Shown: piece by piece, positions 1 through 8,288 of the stretch | Numbering within the stretch: the stretch's first letter is position 1 | Layout of the letters: every line of letters begins with the position of its first letter | DNA from: an uncultured Holophagaceae bacterium | Lineage (GTDB): Bacteria > Acidobacteriota > Holophagae > Holophagales > Holophagaceae | DNA: 43,445 nucleotides | Reading direction: 5' to 3' | NCBI GenBank assembly: GCA_903913215.1 | Contig: CAIWKE010000025.1 | Location: forward strand, 1-43,445 | Translations under genes and position numbers: made by a program | The notes under the pieces: model-generated | Seen by the model: only the letters and a program-made list of their open reading frames with translations | Told to the model about the DNA's origin: nothing | Databases searched by the model: none

Positions 1-1
1 C

Positions 2-136
2 TTTCCCATCCACACCAGCCTGATCGAAGGCGTGAACAACAAGATCAAGCTCATCAAGCGCATTGGCTACGGCTACCGGGACGATGCCTACTTCTTCCTC
101 AAAGTCCGCTCAGCCTTCCCCGGAATTCCCGGATGA
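2..136 (+). CDS. ISL3-family transposase, C-terminal fragment cut by window edge
   Basis: An open frame enters from the left edge and stops with TGA at 134-136. The last 44 residues include EGVNNKIKLIKRIGYGYRD followed by FFLKVRSAF. This is the hallmark C-terminus of the ISL3-type DDE transposase domain (the IS204/IS1001/IS1096/IS1165 group), and the E of EGVNNKIK is probably the last catalytic acidic residue. The rest of the gene lies outside the window, so it is unknown whether the element is intact. I could not find a convincing terminal inverted repeat in the 57 bases before the next gene. The neighbouring histidine kinase is broken, so the area may have been disturbed by this element, but that is inference. 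Confidence 0.8.
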   Translation, partial: FPIHTSLIEGVNNKIKLIKRIGYGYRDDAYFFLKVRSAFPGIPG

Positions 137-193
137 ACCTTAAAAAACAACCTTACAGGCTGACAAGAACCTCCACGGCGAAGGGGCCTCCTT

Positions 194-2716
194 TTGCGCG
201 ATCCAGAAGAAGTTGCCGCTGTCCTCGGCATCAAACCCGAAGTCATCAGCGCCCGACAAGCCTACATTCGACTTGACCCGGCTGACTGCCAGTTGCTGCG
301 CTCCACCAAGGCCGCAGTGGAACCGCTGAGGGCAGGGATCCTCGACCGCCTCTTCCTGCAATTGGGGAGGCACCCCGAGACCGCCGCCCTCTTCATCGAC
401 GAGCCCCATACCCTGCGCCTGAAGGCCCAGATGAATGGCTACCTCCAGGAGCTCTTCGAGTCCGAGGTGGACTGGCCCTACGTCCTCCGGCGGCTCTGGA
501 TCGGCGTGGCCCACCACCGGGTCCACCTTGCACCCCAGTGGTACCTGCTCTGCTATTCGCACTTCATCTGCGACCACATCCGCCCCCTCTTCCAGGCGGC
601 GCCCACTCCTGCCATCGCCCAGGTCCAGGTGCTCGCCCTCCTCCGCCGCTGCCTCTTCGATGCCAGTCTCGTCCTGGATGCCTACGGCCACATCGAAGAC
701 GCGACTCACTGGCGGCACATCTACAAGCTGGATGCGCCGACCCAGGAGGGCGTGCCGTCCTGGCTCCCACTGGACCTTAAGCTCCCCCCTCCGGTCGCGT
801 CGCTGTCAGGCGCCTATGATTCCATCCCACTCACTGAGGTGAATGCCCAGGAGCGGAAGCGCTTCATCGGCCTCAGTGATGCGGACCTCGTCAACCTCCG
901 GCATCTGCAGCCCCTCGTGGCCGCCCAAACCCCGGCGATCCTTGAGGAATTCTATGCCTTCCTCAGCAGCGCCCCCGGACAGTGCCCCGCACCCCAAGCA
1001 GCAGGTGGCCTCCTACTGGCGGGAACTGGTGGAAGGCGAGTTCGACCCCCCCTACGCCGCCTCGCGCATGCGCATCGGGGTCATCCACGAGAGGATCAGT
1101 CTCGGTCCAGAGTGGTACCTGGCCGGCCTGGCCCGCCAGGTGGGCGGCTTCATCCAGGCCATCGATCCTGCCCTGCCCAATGCCCCGGAGCTCATCCTAG
1201 CCCTGGTCCGGGCCGTACTCTTCGATGTCTCCTTCGTCATCGATGCCTACATGGAGGCCCGGGTCTCCCGCCTCTTCCGCAGCGAGGGCTATGCCCAGCA
1301 GCTGGTGGAGGGGCTGGCCTCCGCTGTGGCGGTCATCGATAGCAGGGACCGGCTCATCTCCGCCAACCGGACCCTGCTTTCCATGATCCATGGCGACCCC
1401 GCCCTGCTTTACCTGATGAGCGTGGAGAAGGCCATCCCCATTCCCGGGCTCGGGAAGCTGCTTCAACGTGCGCGGGAGGGCGATGCGCCCCGGATGGTGG
1501 GGGCCGGGCACCTGGGTGGCCGCAACTTCCGCATTGCCGTCATGCGCCTGAATTACCAGGCCGAAGCCAGCGGCATCGCCGCCCTGGTCATGGATGACAT
1601 CACCGATCTCCAGCGCATCGGCGCGGACATGGATCGGCAGTCGGACCGCTACGACCAACTGGGCGATATCGTGGGCTCGGTGCTCTGGGATATGGACCTG
1701 GCTACCTGGACCATCACCAGCATCAACCAGGGCAGCCTGGACCTCACGGGCACACAGAGCGTGCGATATCTGGGCCGCGCCGAGGCCTGGACCGACCAGA
1801 TCGTGGACGCGGACCGTGAGCGGTTCAAGCAGAAGGCCATGGCCCTCCAACCCGGAGAAAAGACCGTCATCGACTACCGCATGCAGCGGATGGACGGGCA
1901 GGAGGTTTGGGTCCGCTCCAACCTGTGCCGCTCGCGGGACCGTCAGGACCACCGGATCTTCGGCGCCAACACGGACATCTCCGCCTCGAAGCGCTACGCC
2001 TCGAGGGCATGGCCCGCATCGCCAGTGGCGTCGCCCACATCGTCAACAACTCCCTCATGGCCGTGCTGGGCAACATCGAGCTGCACACCATGAAATCGGG
2101 GGGCTTCGAGCAGATGCCCCTGTTGGCCGCGGCTGTGAAGGGCACCCTGAAAGCCCGCGCCATGGCCTCGCAGTTGCTGGCTTTTTCGGGCCTGCATCCC
2201 GTCAAGCCCCTTCTCATGTCCCTTTCCGATGCCTGCCGCTGGACCCTCCCTAAGTTGCAGTTCCAGATGGGCCCCAACATCCAGATCCAGCTCGATCTGG
2301 CTGAGGACCTCTGGACCTGCCGCCTGGACTACGAAATGTTCGCCCAGTCCCTGGAGAGCCTCGCCGAGAATGCCAAGGAGGCCATGCACGCCAGCGGAAC
2401 CCTCCGCATCAGCACTCGGAACCTGCCGAACTTGCAGGCCGAAGCTGGCAAGACGGATCCAGGCCAGGCATGGGTGGAACTGGAGGCGGGCGACACAGGC
2501 CACGGCATGAGTCCCCAGACCCTGGCCCGCGCCATCGAACCCTTCTTCTCGACGCGGTCCCTGGCCGAGGCCTCAGGCCTTGGCCTCAGCCTGGTCCAGG
2601 GCTTCGTGAACCAGAGCGGAGGCCAGGTGTTCATCGAAAGTGAACCGGGCATGGGCGCCAGGGTGCATCTGCGCTTCCCCCCGACCCAAAAGACGGATCC
2701 CCAGGGAGGGCGCTGA
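194..2716 (+). pseudogene. Frameshifted sensor histidine kinase with tandem protoglobin domains
   Basis: Three overlapping reading segments make one protein: 194 to about 985 (frame 2), about 985 to 1995 (frame 3), and about 1995 to 2716 (frame 2 again). Segment 1 holds a protoglobin domain (RLWIGVAHHRVHLAPQWYL, with the expected haem-side His) and the start of a second. Segment 2 continues the second globin (MRIGVIHERISLGPEWYLAG) and adds one or two PAS-like regions. Segment 3 has an H-box (GVAHIVNNSLMAVLGN, resembling the AHDFNN-type H-box) and a HATPase domain (N-box SLAENAKEA; GDTGHGMS; GLGLSLVQGF). Aligned with globin 1, globin 2 lacks about eight residues at the first break. About four residues seem to be missing between the PAS region and the H-box at the second. 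The two lesions cancel in frame. Its intact role would be gas or redox sensing through haem. The start is a weak TTG, so the N-terminus is uncertain. Confidence 0.75.
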
Positions 2717-2723
2717 TCCGCGC

Positions 2724-3185
2724 TCAATCGACTGCGTCACCCACGCGGATCATGCCGCCCTCAAGGATTTCCGCCCGCAGACCGCCCCGATGGGTGAGCC
2801 CCGGCAGGATCGCAGGCTTGCCGGTCATGCGGGCCAGGTCGCTGCAGGGCTCACAGAGCTCGTGGCCCCGAAGGGTGGCACCGCCCACGCGGAAATCGCG
2901 CCCCACCAGGTGGTTCAGGGCCACGCCACGGGTGACGACGTTGCGGCGAGTCTCACCGGAGCTCAGTTTCAGGCCCAACTCCAACTCCAGGGCCTCGATG
3001 GCCTCAGCTTCGATGAGGGTGATCTGGCGGCTGGGCTTGGGCTTGCCGGAGAAGCTGCCCAGGCTGGCGGCGTAGCGGTCGCCTTCCAGGCCCAGACCGG
3101 CCACGGCCATCACCTCAGGCACGCTCCGCATGGCCGCTTCAGCGGCGTTGGTGATGTGGATGGATTCGACATGTCCCTGAGCCAT
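2724..3185 (-). CDS. MOSC domain-containing protein
   Basis: A 153-residue single-domain MOSC (molybdenum cofactor sulfurase C-terminal) protein. It shows EGDRYA near residue 35, SRQITLIEAEAIEAL near 52-66, GETRRNVVTRGVALNHLVG near 77-95 and RGHELCEPCSDLARM, with cysteines 111 and 114, near 106-120. The conserved cysteine is expected to bind the molybdenum cofactor or carry sulfur. Stand-alone bacterial MOSC proteins are linked to Moco-dependent chemistry, but the substrate is unknown. The ATG is preceded by an AGGAG ribosome site. It lies 39 bases after the pabB-pabC fusion on the same strand and could be cotranscribed with it. It converges on the broken kinase with a 7-base gap. Confidence 0.9.
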   Translation of the reverse strand: MAQGHVESIHITNAAEAAMRSVPEVMAVAGLGLEGDRYAASLGSFSGKPKPSRQITLIEAEAIEALELELGLKLSSGETRRNVVTRGVALNHLVGRDFRVGGATLRGHELCEPCSDLARMTGKPAILPGLTHRGGLRAEILEGGMIRVGDAVD

Positions 3186-3203
3186 GGGACCTCCTGTAAT
3201 CAG

Positions 3204-3242
3204 TGTCGGATCAAAAGGGAAATTTCACCACGAAGACTCGAA
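3204..3242. repeat. Partial copy of a CACGAAGACTCGAA intergenic repeat
   Basis: Bases 3226-3242 are identical over 17 positions to the left arm of the repeat element at 34005-34021. Just before it, 3204-3215 (GTGTCGGATCAA) matches the right end of that element (GTGTTGGATCAA near 34091-34102) at 11 of 12 bases. The order is therefore end-then-start, as if two degenerate copies abut or one has been rearranged. The repeat runs into the 3' end of the pabB-pabC frame and supplies its last codons and stop. Confidence 0.6.
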
Positions 3243-5084
3243 TCGGCCCCACAGCGCTCCCCGCAGGGCATTGCAGACGACGATGGCTTCGGCCTGCTGG
3301 AGATCTTCCAGCCGGAGCTTACGCTCCGTGGCGTTCCAGGCTGGATCGTCCAGGAGGTGCTGTCTGAAGATCCCGGGCAGGGCCCCGCTGGCCAGGGGGG
3401 GCGTGCACCAGCGGCCTCCCAGCCGCAGGAAGAGGCTACTACGGGCACCCTCCACCAGCTCGCCCGCAGGATTGAGGAAGATCAGGTCGAAGCAGCCCAT
3501 GGCCTGGGCCTGTCGCAGGGCCGGATCGTATTGGGGCCGCCAGGTGGTCTTGTGCCCCGCGAGGAGGGGATCCTGGCACAGAGGCTCCGGGGCCAGGGCC
3601 AACAACACGGGATCTTGCGCAGATCCGGCCTGAGGCAAGGCCTCCAGGGGCCTCACTTGGAGATCCACCTGGCCCTGCTTGGAAAGGGCCAGGCGCAGGC
3701 GGGCCTCGCCTAGGGGTGGCAACTGGCGGACCCGCTCCGCCAAGCCCTGTCGCAGGACCTCGGGGTCGTAGGCGAAGCCCAGCTCCCCCGCGCTCCGTGC
3801 CAGGCGGGCCAGGTGCGCATCGAGGTGGCGGATGCCCCGCCCCGGCTGGACCAGCAGGGTCTCCAGGAGCTGGAACCCCGGATCCAGGTCCGTGAGGAAA
3901 CGGGCCTTGGCGCAGACTTCGGCAAACTCGCTCCGGGCCTCGCTGTCCAGCACGATGCCCGCTCCTACGCCCAGGCGGGCCTTTGTTTCCTCCAGCTCCA
4001 GGGTGCGGATGGCCACGGACAGACAGCAGGCGCCCAGGGCACCCGCGAGGGGCGCGTCCACCCAGCCGATGGCCCCGCAGTAGAGGCCGCGGGGGCTGTT
4101 CTCCAGGCCTGAGATGAGCTGCATGGTCCGGTATTTGGGGGCACCGGTGATGGAGCCACAGGGGAAGAGGGCCCGCAACAAATCCGGGGAGGTAGTGCCA
4201 GGGCGGGGCGTGGCCTCGAGGGTGGAGGTCATCTGGAATAGCGTCGGGTGGACCTCCACATCGAAGAGACTCCGCACCCGCACACTGCCGGGCACCGCCA
4301 TGCGGCCCAGGTCATTGCGCAGCAGGTCGACGATCATGACGTTCTCGGCGCGGTTCTTCCGGTCCCGGCCCAGGGCCTGCGCGATGTCGGCATCGGCTGG
4401 GCTGCCACTGCGGGGGGCCGTGCCCTTCATGGGCCGGGCCAGGAGCCGCGCTCCGTCGTATGCCACGAAGAGCTCCGGCGACAGGGACAGTACGTGGCGG
4501 CCATCCTCCAGCGCGACGAAGGCCCCGTAGCGCACGGGCTGGGCGGCCCGCAGGCGACGGTAGAGGGCCAGGGGTGAGCCGAAGGTCCGGCCCTCCAGCC
4601 GGAGCGTGTGATTCACCTGGTAGGTGTCCCCCGCCCGCAGGTGCCGCTGGATCCGCGCCAGGGCCGCCTCAAAGGCCGGCCACTCGGGCTCCGGATGGAA
4701 TCCGGTGATGCCCGCGGGACTGGGCTCAGGGCAGCCTTCGGCGGCCCCGAGGGCACGATCCACCTGGGCTGCGGAGAGGAACTGCAGCTCGCGGAACATC
4801 AGGACGCTCAGCGAAGGACTGCGCCCCAGATCCTTGGGAGTCCAACGCTCATGGCCCGCTTGCAACAGGGCGGCGCCCCACTCGTAGTCCGCCAGCAGCA
4901 CCGCGTGCAGCCCTTGCCCCTGGTCGGCTTCCACCGCAGACCAGGTGACCTCCAGTAGCCTCGGATCCAAACAGGTGTGGGTGCGGATATGGTTCGTATA
5001 CAGCCGACTGGTGGGCCCGGCGGCGCTGGCCTCACAGTCATCCAGCAGGGCGAAGACGGCCCCCGGCTCGAATACCCCGACCAT
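3225..5084 (-). CDS. pabB: Fused aminodeoxychorismate synthase component I and aminodeoxychorismate lyase (PabB-PabC)
   Basis: About 619 residues in two parts. The N-terminal two thirds is a chorismate-binding enzyme, with AGDTYQVNHTLRLEG, RPMKGTAPRSG, RKNRAENVMIVDLLRNDLGR and PCGSITGAPKYRTMQLIS. The last 240 residues or so are a class IV PLP aminotransferase fold: FQLLETLLVQPGRGIRHLDAHL, GHKTTWRPQYD with the likely PLP lysine, and FLNPAGELVEGARSSLFLR. The two activities convert chorismate to 4-aminobenzoate for folate; the glutamine amidotransferase partner PabA is not in view. I place the start at ATG 5084, just after GGGAGGT; a TTG at 5102 is possible. The last residues, RFESSW, are encoded by an intergenic repeat copy, so the C-terminal tail is not native. 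It lies between ornithine aminotransferase and the MOSC gene, all on the minus strand. Confidence 0.9.
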   Translation of the reverse strand: MVGVFEPGAVFALLDDCEASAAGPTSRLYTNHIRTHTCLDPRLLEVTWSAVEADQGQGLHAVLLADYEWGAALLQAGHERWTPKDLGRSPSLSVLMFRELQFLSAAQVDRALGAAEGCPEPSPAGITGFHPEPEWPAFEAALARIQRHLRAGDTYQVNHTLRLEGRTFGSPLALYRRLRAAQPVRYGAFVALEDGRHVLSLSPELFVAYDGARLLARPMKGTAPRSGSPADADIAQALGRDRKNRAENVMIVDLLRNDLGRMAVPGSVRVRSLFDVEVHPTLFQMTSTLEATPRPGTTSPDLLRALFPCGSITGAPKYRTMQLISGLENSPRGLYCGAIGWVDAPLAGALGACCLSVAIRTLELEETKARLGVGAGIVLDSEARSEFAEVCAKARFLTDLDPGFQLLETLLVQPGRGIRHLDAHLARLARSAGELGFAYDPEVLRQGLAERVRQLPPLGEARLRLALSKQGQVDLQVRPLEALPQAGSAQDPVLLALAPEPLCQDPLLAGHKTTWRPQYDPALRQAQAMGCFDLIFLNPAGELVEGARSSLFLRLGGRWCTPPLASGALPGIFRQHLLDDPAWNATERKLRLEDLQQAEAIVVCNALRGALWGRFESSW

Positions 5085-5143
5085 CAGACCTCCCAGGTCC
5101 AATGATCAGGGCTCCGGGTCCCGATGCAATTGCCTTCGTTCAA

Positions 5144-6355
5144 CTAGGCGAGCACCGCTTCCAGCTGGTCGATAGCCCAGTCGATCTGGTCTTTGGTGAT
5201 CACAAGGGGAGGCGCGAGGCGGATGATCTGCTCGTGGGTGTCCTTGCAGAGCATACCCCGGTCCTTGAGCTGGTAGCAGTAGGGACGGGCCTTGCCGGCG
5301 CTCTCCTTGAGCTGCACACCGGCCCAGAGGCCGCGCACGCGCACCAGTTCGACCTTGTCGGACTTCATGCCCCGCAGGCGCTGGGCGAAGTACTCGCCGA
5401 GCTCCGCGGTGCGCTCCACCAGCTTCTCGTCCACCAGCACGTCCAGGGCGGCACTGGCCACGGCGCAGGCCAGGGGATTGCCACCGTAGGTGGAGCCGTG
5501 GATGCCAGGGGTGAAGACGTCCATGACTTCGTCATTGGCCAGGAACGCGCTCACGGGGTAGTAACCGCCGCTGAGGGCCTTGCCGATGGTGATGCCGTCG
5601 GGGCGGATGCCCTCGTGCTCGAAGGCGAACATCTTGCCGGTGCGCCCCAGGCCGGACTGGATCTCGTCCAGCACCAGGAGGCAGTTGTTGGCAGTGGCCA
5701 CCGTGCGCAGGCCCTTGAGGAAGCCCTCGGGCGGAATGACCACGCCGCCCTCGCCCTGGATGGGCTCCATGAAGATGGCGCAGGTGTTGGGGGTAATGGC
5801 CTGCTTCACGGCCTCGAGGTCGCCGTAGGGCACGATGACAAAGCCGGGAGTGAAGGGGCCGAACTTGCTGGTGCTGTCGGGATCGGTGCTGAAGCCCACG
5901 ATGGAGATGGTGCGACCATGGAAGTTGCCATCAGCCACGATGATCTCGGCCTTGCCGTACTCGATGCCCTTCTTGTCGTAGCCCCATTTGCGCATGGCCT
6001 TGAGGGCGGTCTCCACAGCCTCGGCACCGCTGTTCATGAGCAGGGCCTTGTCGAAGCCCGTCAGCTTGCAGAGCTTCTCGAGCAGCGGGGGGAACTGGTC
6101 ATTGCGGAACGCGCGGCTCGTCAAGGCCAGAGTCTTGATCTGGGCGATCATGGCCTCGGCGATCTTGGGGTGGTTGTGGCCCTGGTTCACGGCGGAGTAG
6201 GCCGCGAGAAAGTCCATGTACTTCTTGCCGTCCACATCCGTGAGGAAGACACCCTCGCCCTTGGTGCAGACCACATCCAAGGGATGGTAGTTGTGTGCGC
6301 CGTACTGATTTTCCTGCGCGATGAGTTCCGTAGCCTTCGTCGTGATGGCGGACAT
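5144..6355 (-). CDS. rocD: Ornithine--oxo-acid aminotransferase
   Basis: A 403-residue class III PLP aminotransferase, the usual length for ornithine delta-aminotransferase. It transfers the delta-amino group of ornithine to 2-oxoglutarate, giving glutamate semialdehyde for proline or glutamate metabolism. Supporting stretches are ENQYGAHNYHPLDVVCTKGEG at the N-terminus, YSAVNQGHNHPKI, MNSGAEAVETALK, NFHGRTISIVGFSTD, EPIQGEGGVVIPP, LDEIQSGLGRTGKMFAFEHE and IGKALSGGYYPVSA with the PLP lysine. The start at ATG 6355 is chosen because AAGGAG lies eight bases upstream and the family begins near here; an upstream ATG at 6448 would add an unconserved tail. The close relative acetylornithine transaminase is less likely given the YGAHNYHPL start. 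Confidence 0.92.
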   Translation of the reverse strand: MSAITTKATELIAQENQYGAHNYHPLDVVCTKGEGVFLTDVDGKKYMDFLAAYSAVNQGHNHPKIAEAMIAQIKTLALTSRAFRNDQFPPLLEKLCKLTGFDKALLMNSGAEAVETALKAMRKWGYDKKGIEYGKAEIIVADGNFHGRTISIVGFSTDPDSTSKFGPFTPGFVIVPYGDLEAVKQAITPNTCAIFMEPIQGEGGVVIPPEGFLKGLRTVATANNCLLVLDEIQSGLGRTGKMFAFEHEGIRPDGITIGKALSGGYYPVSAFLANDEVMDVFTPGIHGSTYGGNPLACAVASAALDVLVDEKLVERTAELGEYFAQRLRGMKSDKVELVRVRGLWAGVQLKESAGKARPYCYQLKDRGMLCKDTHEQIIRLAPPLVITKDQIDWAIDQLEAVLA

Positions 6356-6746
6356 GGATGGGCTCCTTTCAGGCGGCCGGGTGCAGAGTTCTGGAAACAA
6401 GGTTGAGGACCTAGGATAAGGACCAAAAAATATTCTAGGGGAATGCAACGATTCTTTTGGTCATAATGCACAAAAATTTCGAATTATCTTTACACTTTAT
6501 AAATTTTTCCCCAGGGCCAGCCACTTTTAACTAAAGGCAAGCCCCTAGTTTACCCCTCAGAGAAAGCGGCAGGATCGAGTTCGAGGGGGCGGCGACCCTA
6601 TGGGCCAGGTCGGTCAGCCGGGGCTCCGACCCTGAACCTCAAACCCTCTCAGGGTGGGCTTTGGAGTGCTCCAAGATTTAATTAATCGACTTGCAGGATT
6701 TCCCGGGCTCCCTACATTTTGAGGATCGCTCCCCGAGGCGGCAGAC
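6356..6746. other. Divergent intergenic region between rocD and HMG-CoA reductase
   Basis: No convincing coding frame is seen in these 391 bases. The rocD-proximal half (about 6420-6535) is markedly AT-rich for this GC-rich window and probably holds the rocD promoter, though I cannot pick a clear -10/-35 pair. The other half contains a 7-bp stem (ACCCTGA with TCAGGGT, around 6630-6656) and the candidate promoter at 6691-6718. I recognise no riboswitch class or small RNA, but there is room for one. Confidence 0.5.
6691..6718 (+). promoter_or_regulatory. Candidate sigma70 promoter for the HMG-CoA reductase operon
   Basis: TTGCAG (6691-6696), a 16-base spacer and TACATT (6713-6718), 28 bases before the start codon, would give a very short leader. 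The match to consensus is moderate (4 of 6 at -35, 4 of 6 at -10). Confidence 0.4.
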
Positions 6747-8288
6747 ATGATCTCGCCCTCGATCCTCCAGAACCTCTACAGTTTTGGTTCTCTGCGTAAT
6801 GACGCGGATGGCGTGGAGCTGAGCTTGAAGAATCGCCTGAGTGACCTCGTCCTCAACCGGCTCGTACAAGTGCAGATTGGCCCCCTGGAACTGGGGGCCG
6901 AGGACGTGGAAATCGAACTTGGGGATGGGCAGTGGCGTCGCGCCGCTGAAGTCACCAAGGAGGGCCCCAGAGCATTCCCCTTGAAGCAGGTGGCCCACCT
7001 CCGCGCCCCGGGGAAGAAGGTCGACGAGGGACGGCACGCCATCCGGATCGCTGTGGAAGTCGAAGGCCTGGGAGCACTCAGCTTCCAGGTGGAGGACCAG
7101 ACGGCCCCCCATGCCGACTGCCCCGCCTCCCTACCCCGGTCCATCGACGACAACTACTCCCCGGGCATCATCGCCGCCCGCCGGGCCTTCGTGGAGGGAG
7201 CCACCGGGGTCACCCTGGAGCACACCAGCCAGTATTCCTTCGATCCCAGGCTGACCCAAGGCAATATCGAGAACTTCACCGGCGTGGTCCAGATGCCCCT
7301 TGGCTTTGCAGGGCCGCTGCTCATCAAGGGCGAACACGCCAAGGGTGAGTTCCTGATTCCCCTGGCCACCACCGAAGGCACGCTGGTGGCCTCGTACAAC
7401 CGCGGCATGAAGGTGCTCAACCTGTCTGGCGGCGTAACCTGCACAGTCCAGAGCGACCACATGCAGCGCGCCCCGGTATTCACATTCGACAGCGCCCGGG
7501 AGGCTCTGGCCTTTCGGCGGTGGGTGGGAGAGCACCTGACGGAGATCCGGGACGTGGCGGAAGCCACCACGGGGAGCGGCAAGCTGAGCTACATCGACAC
7601 CTATCTGGCAAGCAAGTTCGCCTACCTCCGCTTCAACTTCAAGACCGGTGATGCGGCGGGTCAGAACATGGTCGGACGGGCCACCCTCGCCGCCTGCAAC
7701 TGGATCCTGGAACGCAACACGCAGAGCGTCCGGCGCTTCTACCTGGAATCAAATCTCGCCACGGACAAGAAGGCCTCCCATATGAATCGGCTGCACACGC
7801 GAGGCAAGCGGGTCACCGCCGAGTGCGTCATCAAGCGGGAGGTGCTGCTCGCGGTGATGCACGCCGACCCCGAAAGCCTCGCCTACCACTGGGGCGTGGC
7901 CAACGTGGGTTCCATCATCTCCGGCGCCGACAACAACGGGCTCCACAGTCCCAACGCCCTCGCGGCCATGTTCATCGCCACCGGCCAGGACGTCGCGAAC
8001 CTGGCGGAAGGCTCCTCGGGAATCCTCTACGCGGAACTGACCCCCGAGAAGGACCTCTACATGTCGATCACGATTCCCTCCCTCATCGTGGCCACCCACG
8101 GTGGGGGCACAGGCCTGCCCACCCAGAAAGAGTGCCTGCAGTTACTTGGCTGTTTCGGCACGGGTAAGGTCTACAAGCTCGCCGAGATCATCGCCGGGGT
8201 GGTCCTTGCGGGAGAAGTCTCCCTCGGCGCCGCCATTTCCTCCCTGGAGTGGGTGTCCTCCCATGAGCGATACGGACGCAACCGCTAG
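6747..8288 (+). CDS. hmgA: Hydroxymethylglutaryl-CoA reductase, class I
   Basis: 513 residues. The reaction is reduction of HMG-CoA to mevalonate with NADPH. The catalytic domain, from about residue 125, shows IENFTGVVQMPLGFAGPLLI, LATTEGTLVASYNRG (Glu210), KTGDAAGQNMVGRAT, ATDKKASHMNRLHTRGKRV (Lys341), ATGQDVANLAEGSSG (Asp415) and a final SSHERYGRNR (His506). These are the four catalytic residues of class I enzymes. The first 120 residues or so form a soluble extension rich in beta-type sequence (LYSFGSLRNDADGVELSLKNR) instead of the membrane anchor of eukaryotic enzymes. Its role is unknown to me. No other mevalonate-pathway gene is in the window. The 3' end overlaps the next gene by 26 bases, so the two are probably translationally coupled. 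Confidence 0.92.
   Translation: MISPSILQNLYSFGSLRNDADGVELSLKNRLSDLVLNRLVQVQIGPLELGAEDVEIELGDGQWRRAAEVTKEGPRAFPLKQVAHLRAPGKKVDEGRHAIRIAVEVEGLGALSFQVEDQTAPHADCPASLPRSIDDNYSPGIIAARRAFVEGATGVTLEHTSQYSFDPRLTQGNIENFTGVVQMPLGFAGPLLIKGEHAKGEFLIPLATTEGTLVASYNRGMKVLNLSGGVTCTVQSDHMQRAPVFTFDSAREALAFRRWVGEHLTEIRDVAEATTGSGKLSYIDTYLASKFAYLRFNFKTGDAAGQNMVGRATLAACNWILERNTQSVRRFYLESNLATDKKASHMNRLHTRGKRVTAECVIKREVLLAVMHADPESLAYHWGVANVGSIISGADNNGLHSPNALAAMFIATGQDVANLAEGSSGILYAELTPEKDLYMSITIPSLIVATHGGGTGLPTQKECLQLLGCFGTGKVYKLAEIIAGVVLAGEVSLGAAISSLEWVSSHERYGRNR

Noticed and set aside
137-193. Right terminal inverted repeat of the ISL3 element
   Set aside because: Without the left end there is nothing to pair with, and the A-rich run alone is not evidence.
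5102-6406. A 434-codon plus-strand frame opposite rocD
   Set aside because: It reads as an antisense shadow; the minus strand has the complete aminotransferase with a good ribosome site.
6541-6746. Riboswitch in the leader of HMG-CoA reductase
   Set aside because: Only a 7-bp stem is visible; I could not fit it to any known class, and the candidate promoter lies downstream of it.
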